From the NCBI GenBank assembly GCA_964342825.1, contig CAYFHO010000005.1:78211-142210 (forward strand): a DNA stretch of 64,000 nucleotides, written 5' to 3'. The stretch comes from AAA164-E04 sp964342825. Its GTDB lineage: Bacteria > Verrucomicrobiota > Verrucomicrobiia > Limisphaerales > AAA164-E04. The notes beneath the pieces were generated by a model that saw only the letters and a program-made list of their open reading frames with translations, was not told where the DNA came from and did not search any database. This document shows positions 43,456-51,064 of the stretch, piece by piece; position 1 is the first letter of the stretch, and the number at the start of each line of letters is the position of its first letter. The position numbers and the translations under genes are program-made.

Positions 43456-45263
43456 AGATTGCGAAATCACACAAAACCATACTTTTCTCATCCTGCTTTC
43501 TCTTTCTAACTTTTTTTATCGTTAAACTTGAAGGTTTTGTAAGCAGTTTCAACGAGAATGGATTTCCTCAACATTGGTTCAAACCAGAATCAAGTATTTT
43601 CGTCAGTCAGAATGTAATCAACGCAGCCACCAGGACGGTGCGATATTATATTGATCAAGGTGCATTTTCTGAGGGAAATCGCGAGAATGAACTTGAAGCC
43701 ATTCGTTCGGCTTTTGATCAATGGGAACAAGTGCCGGGAGCCAATCTCCACTTTGAAGAGGTTGGGTTTATCGAAGGCACGCCCGAGGTAAACCTTTTTG
43801 ATAACACCAACATGGTCTTCTGGGAGAAGAACTCCACCTTGGTAAATGGTGGACGTGACGATATCCGCGGCTCTCTTGGGCTCACATTTCGTGCCTTTTT
43901 CCCAGATTTCAATTTGGTGGAAGCGGACATGATATTTAACGGAGTAGAAAGAAGATGGTATACTGACTACGATGCAAATATCGTGCAATCTGTTTATGTC
44001 GAAGCCATTGCACTTCATGAAGTAGGGCACATGATCGGCTTGGAACACTCCACGATCGGAACTTCCACTATGATGTACCAGGCTCAACTTGGTATCAATT
44101 CGCAACTCAATCTGAGTCCGGACGACATCGCTTTCGTACAAACCCACTACCCTGCCGATGGAGTGCTGCAAGGCTTGGGAACCCTTCAGGGCCAGGTCAC
44201 ACGCAATGGAGAGGGTATCCATGGATCCGTGGTGGTGCTGGAAGACCTGGAAGGAAACGTGATTCGGGGAACCCTCAGTCGCACCAACAATCAGGCCTGG
44301 AACAAGGGCTTTTATGAACTGACCGCTCTACAACCCGGCGATTATCAGGTGCGGGTTACCCCACTTGCTCCCGACAATGCGAATCAGTTTTTGATAAAGG
44401 GTAGAGTGATCGATCCCACCATTTATAGAGATTCACCCACCGATTTCATCCCAAGTGAAGCACACCCGGTGAGTATCAGCCCCGGATCCACCACCATACA
44501 GAATATGGCTGTCCAGGCAGGAGAACCCGCTTTTCGGATCCATGGAATCCAACCACGGGTGCCGGACTTAAGTTTTCTCTCCATTGACCGGGCTCCCACA
44601 CGCCTGAAGCAAGGAGACCAGAATGTCTTTGTGGGAATTTATGGTGTGGATTTGCCGGCAAACGCAAATTTCAGTCTGCGTGGAAGCGGCATGACACTGG
44701 GATTAACACAGTATCGAGATGATATATTTGGAAATTCGGATGCCTGGTACATCCAGGTATCGGTCGACGAAGATGCAAGCCCAGGGTCACGCTCATTTGA
44801 ATTGCGCCACGGAGACCAGGTTGCCTTCGCAAATGGCTTTATTGAAATAGAAGCAAAGGAGCCTGACATTAACGGAGACGGATTGAATGATCTTTTTCAA
44901 AGAATAAACTTCACTCGATGGACTGCTCCCTCAGCAGGTCCAGATAACGATGCGGATGGTGATGGATTTACAAATTCGCAGGAATATGAGGCAGGATCGG
45001 ATCCCAACGACCCGGCTTCCACCCCTTTGACGGCAGTTTCACCTTTTTCTCTATTGAGCGTCGAAGTTTCGGCAGAAGGAGCCATGGTTACATTCGAAAG
45101 CGAACCGGGAGCAAAGTATCAGCTCTTCAGCAAAAGAGACATTGTTGGTGATCCCTGGATACAACGTGGCGAAGCAATGATAGCCGAAGGTGAAACAACA
45201 GTGCTCACAGATCCTGATGCAGCTGGAGATTTTCGATTTTACCGAATTGAAACGGTCCCTTGA
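43452..45263 (+). CDS. Exported matrixin-type (M10) metalloprotease
   Basis: A 603-residue protein with a signal/anchor (LFLTFFIVKLEGFV). The zinc site is ALHEVGHMIGLEHS at about 188-200 (HExxHxxGxxH), with a Met-turn STMMYQ a few residues later. A carboxypeptidase-regulatory-like domain follows (LQGQVTRNGEGIHGSVVVLE), then an IPT-like beta part, then a calcium-binding stretch DINGDGLNDL and DNDADGDGFTNSQEYEAGSD. The last 60 residues end in FRFYRIETVP, a C-terminal type seen on other exported proteins here. No propeptide cysteine switch is obvious. Confidence 0.88.
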   Translation: MKIAKSHKTILFSSCFLFLTFFIVKLEGFVSSFNENGFPQHWFKPESSIFVSQNVINAATRTVRYYIDQGAFSEGNRENELEAIRSAFDQWEQVPGANLHFEEVGFIEGTPEVNLFDNTNMVFWEKNSTLVNGGRDDIRGSLGLTFRAFFPDFNLVEADMIFNGVERRWYTDYDANIVQSVYVEAIALHEVGHMIGLEHSTIGTSTMMYQAQLGINSQLNLSPDDIAFVQTHYPADGVLQGLGTLQGQVTRNGEGIHGSVVVLEDLEGNVIRGTLSRTNNQAWNKGFYELTALQPGDYQVRVTPLAPDNANQFLIKGRVIDPTIYRDSPTDFIPSEAHPVSISPGSTTIQNMAVQAGEPAFRIHGIQPRVPDLSFLSIDRAPTRLKQGDQNVFVGIYGVDLPANANFSLRGSGMTLGLTQYRDDIFGNSDAWYIQVSVDEDASPGSRSFELRHGDQVAFANGFIEIEAKEPDINGDGLNDLFQRINFTRWTAPSAGPDNDADGDGFTNSQEYEAGSDPNDPASTPLTAVSPFSLLSVEVSAEGAMVTFESEPGAKYQLFSKRDIVGDPWIQRGEAMIAEGETTVLTDPDAAGDFRFYRIETVP

Positions 45264-45301
45264 TGATTCCTCAAAGGCCTTTCTGCTGGCAAGCAAGGAA
45301 G

Positions 45302-46264
45302 CTAATTGCGAAAATCTTTTCGAGTGGGGATGGGCGGTAAGGAGCGTGATCTAATTGGAGGAAGCGGCGGAACTTTTTTCACAACCTGCTTCCAAACCGC
45401 ATGCTGTGAGGGCGGCATCTGCTTCCACCGTTCGGCATTAACCTTAAACAGAACACGCTCATTAGGAGTCATCTGTGCATATTTTTCAAGTGCTTCCAAA
45501 CATTTTTGCCTGACCTCGGGGGAAAGCTTGTCCAACTGTTCAAGCCGTATCTGCACGGTGCGGCGTTGAGGCATGGGAACCTTCGCCAGAACTCGCTGAC
45601 GCTTCTCTTCGGCTAGAGTAAAGAACTCCTGGTAAGCCAGGAACATGGACCTACGTCGCGATGCGTCGAGCTGGCTCCAGGATAAGGAATTCATGTCGGG
45701 ACGACTTCCCGACTCCATGGATGCCTCCATCGCTTTTTTTCTTTCTTCAGGAGTCAAGGAAACCAGTCTTCCAAAATATCTCAAAACGGGAAGATGCGTC
45801 ATGATGTCCGCTTGCATGGTCGTCGGCAAGGCATGCCAATCCTTGAGCCTGTTTTCAATCAGTCCTCGATCGGACTCTGGAATCTGAAGTAATTTGGTGG
45901 TCCTGTCTTCCTCAGGTGTTCTCAATATTAAAAGCAAGTACCAGTGCAGCTGGGCTTCCCGTAATTTTTGGTCTCGTTCCACCGGGTCCATCTCACTGTA
46001 TTCGCCCAGCTTACGTTCCCAAAATGCTCGAGTCGAAGCTGTGTGCTGATTGAGTATCTCTTGTCTTTCCTGCTCGGCAGCATTCAACAAGGTTCGCAAA
46101 TGTTGAATTGGAGAATCTTTGACTTCAGGCAGAGCTGGTGGAGTTGATCTCAGGGAAGCCGTCCTTAGAGGAGGCAGGGAAGTCACCTCTTGACCGGTTA
46201 TCACAACCCACCCCACGACCAGCAGGCTGGAAAGAATGATTGCAATGTTCCGGATTGGTTTCAT
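45302..46264 (-). CDS. DUF3106 protein with N-terminal membrane segment
   Basis: About 320 residues, starting MKPIRNIAIILSSLLVVGWV, a single N-terminal membrane or signal segment. The rest is helical with many LSPEVRQ, MTPNERVLF and QMPPSQHAVW stretches, the DUF3106 pattern. In this group DUF3106 genes often stand third in ECF sigma operons. The start at 46264 lies 16 bases after the anti-sigma-like gene. Function unknown; a periplasmic sensor part is possible but not shown. Confidence 0.8.
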   Translation of the reverse strand: MKPIRNIAIILSSLLVVGWVVITGQEVTSLPPLRTASLRSTPPALPEVKDSPIQHLRTLLNAAEQERQEILNQHTASTRAFWERKLGEYSEMDPVERDQKLREAQLHWYLLLILRTPEEDRTTKLLQIPESDRGLIENRLKDWHALPTTMQADIMTHLPVLRYFGRLVSLTPEERKKAMEASMESGSRPDMNSLSWSQLDASRRRSMFLAYQEFFTLAEEKRQRVLAKVPMPQRRTVQIRLEQLDKLSPEVRQKCLEALEKYAQMTPNERVLFKVNAERWKQMPPSQHAVWKQVVKKVPPLPPIRSRSLPPIPTRKDFRN

Positions 46265-46280
46265 GTTGATAAAAAATTGC

Positions 46281-46793
46281 CTAGTCCATTGCCAGGACCA
46301 GTTCCCAGTCAACCTCAGAGGAGGATTGAGCCAATCCGTGGATGGCGTCAAAATCCTGAAGTTCTTCGACTGTAGGCACAGTCTCCGCCTCGGTGATGGT
46401 TGTCACACTTTCGACTAAATTGACTGCATTGGGATCCCATTGCCAAAAAACAGCTCCTGCCAAGATAAGAGCACTCACACCCGCCACTCGAATGCCAGGA
46501 TTGGCCCAAAATCTGGACCACCATGAGTCGGCTGAGGAATGCTGAACTGTAGATAGCTCTGGAGCGTCAACCTGTACTCCTTCCACGGAACGCAAGACAC
46601 GAGATGTAAAATTGTTGGAAAGCGGAATGTCCTGAAGCGATCGTACTCCTTTCAGCAACACCTTATCCAACTCCCATTGGTCGGTGAATTCTGAATGCTC
46701 AGCCAAAAAAGATTCCCAATCATGGAGTTCCTCGGGTGTCAAATCCCGCTGCCATTGAAGGTCAATCCATTCTTCGTAACTTCGCCTTTTCAT
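46281..46793 (-). CDS. Anti-sigma-like single-TM protein
   Basis: About 170 residues. The front RRSYEEWIDLQWQRDLTPEE is a soluble helical domain likely to bind the sigma factor; one membrane segment (VAGVSALILAGAVFWQW) follows near 110-126, and a short acidic tail lies outside. AAAGGA stands just before the ATG at 46793. It lies between the sigma gene and DUF3106. There is no zinc-finger HxxxCxxC, so it belongs to another anti-sigma type or only resembles one. Confidence 0.68.
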   Translation of the reverse strand: MKRRSYEEWIDLQWQRDLTPEELHDWESFLAEHSEFTDQWELDKVLLKGVRSLQDIPLSNNFTSRVLRSVEGVQVDAPELSTVQHSSADSWWSRFWANPGIRVAGVSALILAGAVFWQWDPNAVNLVESVTTITEAETVPTVEELQDFDAIHGLAQSSSEVDWELVLAMD

Positions 46794-46825
46794 AACGTCC
46801 TTTTCTAATAAAAACTTCAAACACC

Positions 46826-46835
46826 CAAAAGTTGC
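46826..46835 (-). promoter_or_regulatory. GCAACTTTTG box upstream of the anti-sigma gene
   Basis: Second copy of the decamer, about 33 bases before the anti-sigma start at 46793, at nearly the same spacing as the copy before the sigma gene. Downstream of each, TTTGAA also recurs. Confidence 0.4.
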
Positions 46836-46867
46836 GCTGGGTGGCATTTCGCAAAATTAAACAAATT

Positions 46868-47473
46868 CTAATCGCTCCAAGTGCCGGTTTGCATGTACTC
46901 CTTGATACGTCGCTTGAGGGTTTCTCTGGCTCGAAACAAAAGTGATTTAACAGCTGAAATTGAGCAGCCCAATATTTTGGCGATCTCGTCGTAACTGATG
47001 TCCCCTTCTTTGCACAACAAGATGGCTGCTCGTTGATTTTCAGGCAGGTCCGAGATGCCTATATCAATGCGCTCCAACAGTTCACGCTGGAAGGTTTCCT
47101 CAACGGCATCACGACCACGGTTGTCCCGGTATTCTCTCGGGATGGCTTCACCTTCAGGATCGGCAGCGGCATCAATGGATTCCATGCTTGGTTTCCTGGA
47201 TCGACGTCGAATTTCGTTGAGAGTCAGATTTCGCGCTATAGTGAAAAGCCAAGTGGAAAACTGAGCGGTTGGTTTATACCGATCAGAGGCCTTGTAGACC
47301 TGGATAAACACTTTCTGGGCAATATCCTCAGCCTCGTCGGCATCACGCAACATCCGGAAAATCATGTTGAAAATCGGTTGCTTGTAACGATCGATCAAAC
47401 TCTCAAAAGCCACGAGATCGCCCTGCTGCACTTGCAACATGAGTTCAACATCAGGATCTTCAGTGACGGGCAT
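46868..47473 (-). CDS. ECF RNA polymerase sigma factor, SigE-like
   Basis: About 201 residues. Region 2: DLVAFESLIDRYKQPIFNMI and DADEAEDIAQKVFIQVYKAS, then FSTWLFTIARNLTLNEIRRR. Region 4: LPENQRAAILLCKEGDISYD and ILGCSISAVKSLLFRARETL. The ATG at 47473 is preferred because the fold starts there. The decamer GCAACTTTTG is found upstream of this gene and again upstream of its anti-sigma gene, and may be a promoter box. Target genes are not visible except its own operon. Confidence 0.92.
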   Translation of the reverse strand: MPVTEDPDVELMLQVQQGDLVAFESLIDRYKQPIFNMIFRMLRDADEAEDIAQKVFIQVYKASDRYKPTAQFSTWLFTIARNLTLNEIRRRSRKPSMESIDAAADPEGEAIPREYRDNRGRDAVEETFQRELLERIDIGISDLPENQRAAILLCKEGDISYDEIAKILGCSISAVKSLLFRARETLKRRIKEYMQTGTWSD

Positions 47474-47502
47474 TGATTCGTAATTCAAACAAGGGTACCG
47501 AT

Positions 47503-47512
47503 CAAAAGTTGC
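47503..47512 (-). promoter_or_regulatory. GCAACTTTTG box upstream of the sigma gene
   Basis: The decamer GCAACTTTTG reads on the minus strand about 30 bases before the sigma start at 47473. The same decamer lies at 46826-46835. ECF -35 boxes usually carry an AAC core, so an autoregulated promoter is possible. Confidence 0.4.
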
Positions 47513-47692
47513 ACACAAAAACTCAAGCAGCAATCATCCACTATGGTTCCTTCTTAACCACTGTTGTTCAAGGCAGATCAGCCCAAACTGGGGACGCAGC
47601 CGCTATTTGAGATTATGGAATCAAATCAGAGAAGTCAATCGACTCGCAACAAGTTTGGGCTTGAGCTCGCCAACATGTTAGGCCCTGGTCAA

Positions 47693-48100
47693 TTATGGGC
47701 GGGAACTTGGGTCAATGTAACCGAATATCATCGTGGAATCTTCGAAATATGTCCTAGGAGCGTTGATCTTTTCGAGTAACTCACGGAGTTCGGCCTCAAG
47801 CGAAACGATCTTTGGAGCAATCAGCTGTCCTCGATGCATCGTACAGCAATGAGAGAGCCTCATCCACTCAATGTCAGAAGTATCGTGCCAAATCAGTGGG
47901 TCTGACCAGTCACCATAATAACAGGGAGTGGGATCGAAATCCACGGGATCAGGTTGATCGCACAAGAGGCTTTTCATCTGATAGGCTGGAGCCCAAGGTA
48001 ATTCGGTAGTAATCGCTCCACGCAGTTCATTCCACGCAGTGCTATTCATGACTGATACAAGGCCGCGAGTTTTGAGTATTTCGGTAACCCTGCTTCGCAT
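47693..48100 (-). CDS. DUF6678-like protein
   Basis: About 135 residues. The recognisable part is MNSTAWNELRGAITTELPWA, PAYQMKSLLC, YYGDWSDPLIWHDTSDIEWM and MHRGQLIAPKIVSLEAELRE, which I match to DUF6678, a small family often found as solitary genes and sometimes as immunity-type proteins. The start could be 48100 or the ATG 51 bases later at VMNSTAW. It lies 23 bases after the esterase gene on the same strand. No toxin partner is visible. Confidence 0.65.
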   Translation of the reverse strand: MRSRVTEILKTRGLVSVMNSTAWNELRGAITTELPWAPAYQMKSLLCDQPDPVDFDPTPCYYGDWSDPLIWHDTSDIEWMRLSHCCTMHRGQLIAPKIVSLEAELRELLEKINAPRTYFEDSTMIFGYIDPSSRP

Positions 48101-48123
48101 ATTTTTCAGACCTATCCTGGGAT

Positions 48124-49002
48124 TTATCTGAAATCCCGCCAGAGCCAGCGCATTGTTTGTGGAAAAATCTGCCCTGCGTGCTCTGAACTGTGGGCCCCGG
48201 TTCCCCATACCATTCGGTAATCATAATCCATGAACTTCAATGCCTTTTCCATCTGCTTGTTCGCCAAAGGCCAGTTGCCATGGATGTTGTCCAGATCATT
48301 CATCCCTTCCTGAAGAAAGACACGGATGGGTTTTCTTTCTGTTTTACGGATCATCGCCGGATAACTTTGCCCACCTCGGATATTCACAAAACTGCCGATA
48401 TGACTCACCACCTTACGGAAAGCATCGGGACGCTCCCATGCCACCGTGAAGGAGCAAATCCCTCCTGAACTGTTTCCGCAAATGGCACGCATGGCCGGAT
48501 CCTTGGTAAGTCGATAATGCTTCCCGACTTCCGGCAGGATTTCTTCCAACAAAAAACGAGCATAAGCATCATTGGGTGTGTCGTATTCAAAGCTGCGGTT
48601 GTTGTAGCGCCTCTGTTTGGGTTCCGGCATTCCCTTGTTGCCGGGGTTGATGAAAATGCCAATCGTCACCGGCATCTCACCCTGATGGATCAAGTTGTCG
48701 AAAACTGCCGGGACATGAAAATTCCCCTTAGGATCGATAAACCGTGCACCATCCTGAAAAACCATCACTGCGGTCTCCCGATCCGGATCATACTGAGCAG
48801 GAACATAAACCCAATATTGGCGCCAGGTACCAGGAAACACTTGGCTTTGATCCCATACATATTCGGTGATGGTTCCTTTGGGTACGCCGGGCTGGTAAAC
48901 CGCTTCCGGAGGCATAACCTTGGAAGTTGCTGCAAAGGAATCCACAGCTGCCCCCAACATCATCATTCCCAAAAAGGTAAAAAAATGTATCCGGTTGATC
49001 AT
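48124..49002 (-). CDS. Exported esterase, enterochelin-esterase-like
   Basis: About 292 residues with a signal peptide (FFTFLGMMMLGAAVDSFA). The alpha/beta-hydrolase fold shows WRQYWVYVPAQYDPDRETAV, VMVFQDGARF, then the nucleophile AICGNSSGGICSFTVAW and a final His in GTGAHSSEHAGQIFPQ. It is close to the esterase_D or Fes-like group that PVC bacteria export, usually for acylated sugars. The ATG at 49002 is chosen because the signal starts there. The exact bond is unknown. Confidence 0.85.
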   Translation of the reverse strand: MINRIHFFTFLGMMMLGAAVDSFAATSKVMPPEAVYQPGVPKGTITEYVWDQSQVFPGTWRQYWVYVPAQYDPDRETAVMVFQDGARFIDPKGNFHVPAVFDNLIHQGEMPVTIGIFINPGNKGMPEPKQRRYNNRSFEYDTPNDAYARFLLEEILPEVGKHYRLTKDPAMRAICGNSSGGICSFTVAWERPDAFRKVVSHIGSFVNIRGGQSYPAMIRKTERKPIRVFLQEGMNDLDNIHGNWPLANKQMEKALKFMDYDYRMVWGTGAHSSEHAGQIFPQTMRWLWRDFR

Positions 49003-49228
49003 GAGTAAATCATGCTCAACTTTAAGGTGACTTGTCAAAGTTTAGGTTGATACAAATCAAACCAATCGTTCATTGAAAAATTAGACATTCAAAATGTCTC
49101 GAACACGTCTGAGCCTCCCCGTCACGGTATGATCTTACTCACAGAATGTTCCGTGTTCAGAGAAAGACGACTCGTGAGTTCGAGAAAGAAACGATTGCCT
49201 TCTAATCAGACAGAAGAATGAAATCTTC

Positions 49229-49978
49229 TTAGTTATCTTTATCCAATCTTTTGACCCTGATATTGCGGTATCTCACGTATTCGTCGGTGTGATCACCTCC
49301 ACCGTGGACTTGAAGAGCAATGCCCCCGCGATCTGGATGGCGGACTTCGGTTTCCTTCCATTCCATCATTTTCACTCCATTGATCCATGTGGTAATGTGC
49401 GGTGGATTGCCCACGATACGCGCGCGTAGTTCATTCCACTGGCCATGCTTCCAAAAAGAAGGCCAGGCGTCCGGTAAAACGGGAAATTCAACGGGAGGTT
49501 CGCCTGTGGGTTGAGTGGTGATCTCGGTCACCGTTTCCTTAAAACTGTAGTTACGAACGTGAGGCTTTCCGCCCAGACCTTCTCCATATATCCCCATCAG
49601 ATTGCCTCCGCGATGATAGTCTATCATGGCTTGCCATGCTTTGCCGTCCTCGGTGCTGCGCAGAAACAAACCGCTGTCAGGTCCGAAATCGTTCTTCATG
49701 TCCAAAGCGACCTCAAAATCGCCAAATTGCTCATCAGTAATGATGATGCCACCGTTGGCTGGAATATCCTGTGATCCGGTAATCGCTCCATCCACAACCT
49801 CCCATTTGCCACCCGATTCGTGTTTGCTGGCTCGACTGTGGCCAGTCTTGGCACTGATATGCCAGCCATCGAGAGTCTTGCCATCGAAAATGGGTTCAAA
49901 AGCAGGTTCTTCCGCCTGAGTCATAGTGAAAGCCGTCGTGCAGACGACAGCGAGGGTAATAAGTCTATTCATAATCAT
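49229..49978 (-). CDS. Exported DUF1080 (3-keto-disaccharide hydrolase-like) protein
   Basis: A 249-residue protein with a signal peptide (LITLAVVCTTAFTMTQA). The concanavalin-like DUF1080 domain reads PIFDGKTLDGWHISAKTGHS, GAITGSQDIPANGGIIITDE, LDMKNDFGPDSGLFLRST and ITTWINGVKMMEWKETE. Members are now described as 3-keto-glycoside hydrolases. It stands alone in a minus-strand series of sugar-related genes. Confidence 0.88.
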   Translation of the reverse strand: MIMNRLITLAVVCTTAFTMTQAEEPAFEPIFDGKTLDGWHISAKTGHSRASKHESGGKWEVVDGAITGSQDIPANGGIIITDEQFGDFEVALDMKNDFGPDSGLFLRSTEDGKAWQAMIDYHRGGNLMGIYGEGLGGKPHVRNYSFKETVTEITTQPTGEPPVEFPVLPDAWPSFWKHGQWNELRARIVGNPPHITTWINGVKMMEWKETEVRHPDRGGIALQVHGGGDHTDEYVRYRNIRVKRLDKDN

Positions 49979-50051
49979 GATTGGTTTAATTACCTTTTCA
50001 GAGCGTCGTTATTTGAACAATTGGTTAAATTGAATTGGTTTTCAAAAGCCA

Positions 50052-50900
50052 CTAGATGGTATCTGCCTTGGTGATCTGCTGTTGCTCACCCAGTCCCTCA
50101 ACTGAGAGGCGCATGGTTTGGCCGGGTTTGAGATAGACGGGTGGTTTTTGCCCCAATCCTACGCCAGGAGGTGTGCCTGTAGAGATGATGTCGCCGGGAT
50201 TCAAAGTCATGAACGAACTCAGGTAAGAAACCAGTTTTGAAACACCGAACACCATCTTTTGAGTGGTTCCGTTTTGGTATCGGTGTCCATCAACCTCAAG
50301 CCATAGAGAAAGATTGCCCGGATCCGGCACTTCATCACGGGTGACCAACCATGGCCCAATAGGCGCGAAGGTATCGTAGCTTTTTCCTTTAACCCACTGT
50401 CCGCATCGTTCCAATTGATAGGCACGTTCGGAAAGATCATTGATGACACAATAACCGGCCACGTGATCAAGGGCATTAGCTTCTGAAACATGTTTGGCAC
50501 GGTCCCCAATCACAATCCCAAGCTCCACTTCCCAATCGGTTTTTTCGGAGCCTGGCGGAATCAGCACATCATCATAAGGACCGCAAATGGCAGAAGTTGC
50601 TTTCATGAACAGAACCGGTTCAGCAGGCACTTCCATACCCGACTCTTCTGCGTGGTCGCTGTAGTTCAATCCAATGCACAAAAATTTGCTGACCTGCCCC
50701 ACACAGGCACCGATTCTTGGATTTCCTTCTACCAATGGCAGGGTTGAGGGATCTATCCCACGAAGCTTTTCCAGACCTGCTTTGGTTAATGCACTGCCAC
50801 TTAAATCACCTATCACGTTCTCAAGAGAACGCAGGTTTCCATCCGCATCCAAAATCCCAGGCTTCTCCTGCCCTTCTTCACCAAATCTCAATAATTTCAT
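50052..50900 (-). CDS. Fumarylacetoacetate hydrolase (FAH) family protein
   Basis: A 282-residue cytoplasmic enzyme. FLCIGLNYSDHAEESGMEVP, LFMKATSAICGPYDDVLIPP and DWEVELGIVIGDRAKHVSEA with the metal Glu, and GDIISTGTPPGVGLGQKPP are the FAH signature. Close relatives split diketo-deoxy sugar acids in L-fucose or L-rhamnose breakdown, or ring-cleavage products. Next to a rhamnogalacturonan lyase the sugar-acid role is more likely. No transporter or dehydrogenase partner is adjacent. Confidence 0.87.
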   Translation of the reverse strand: MKLLRFGEEGQEKPGILDADGNLRSLENVIGDLSGSALTKAGLEKLRGIDPSTLPLVEGNPRIGACVGQVSKFLCIGLNYSDHAEESGMEVPAEPVLFMKATSAICGPYDDVLIPPGSEKTDWEVELGIVIGDRAKHVSEANALDHVAGYCVINDLSERAYQLERCGQWVKGKSYDTFAPIGPWLVTRDEVPDPGNLSLWLEVDGHRYQNGTTQKMVFGVSKLVSYLSSFMTLNPGDIISTGTPPGVGLGQKPPVYLKPGQTMRLSVEGLGEQQQITKADTI

Positions 50901-51064
50901 GATATCTGTTTGTTAATAAAATCGTTGGCTTTGAAAACATGTTGGTAGCAACGAATGTGAATTTCAATAGAAAGTATGTCGGAACGGAAACAAATGCCAT
51001 CGACACAACAGACAAATAATCAAGCTACGACTCATCATTCATCGATTTAGGAAAATGAGTTAAA

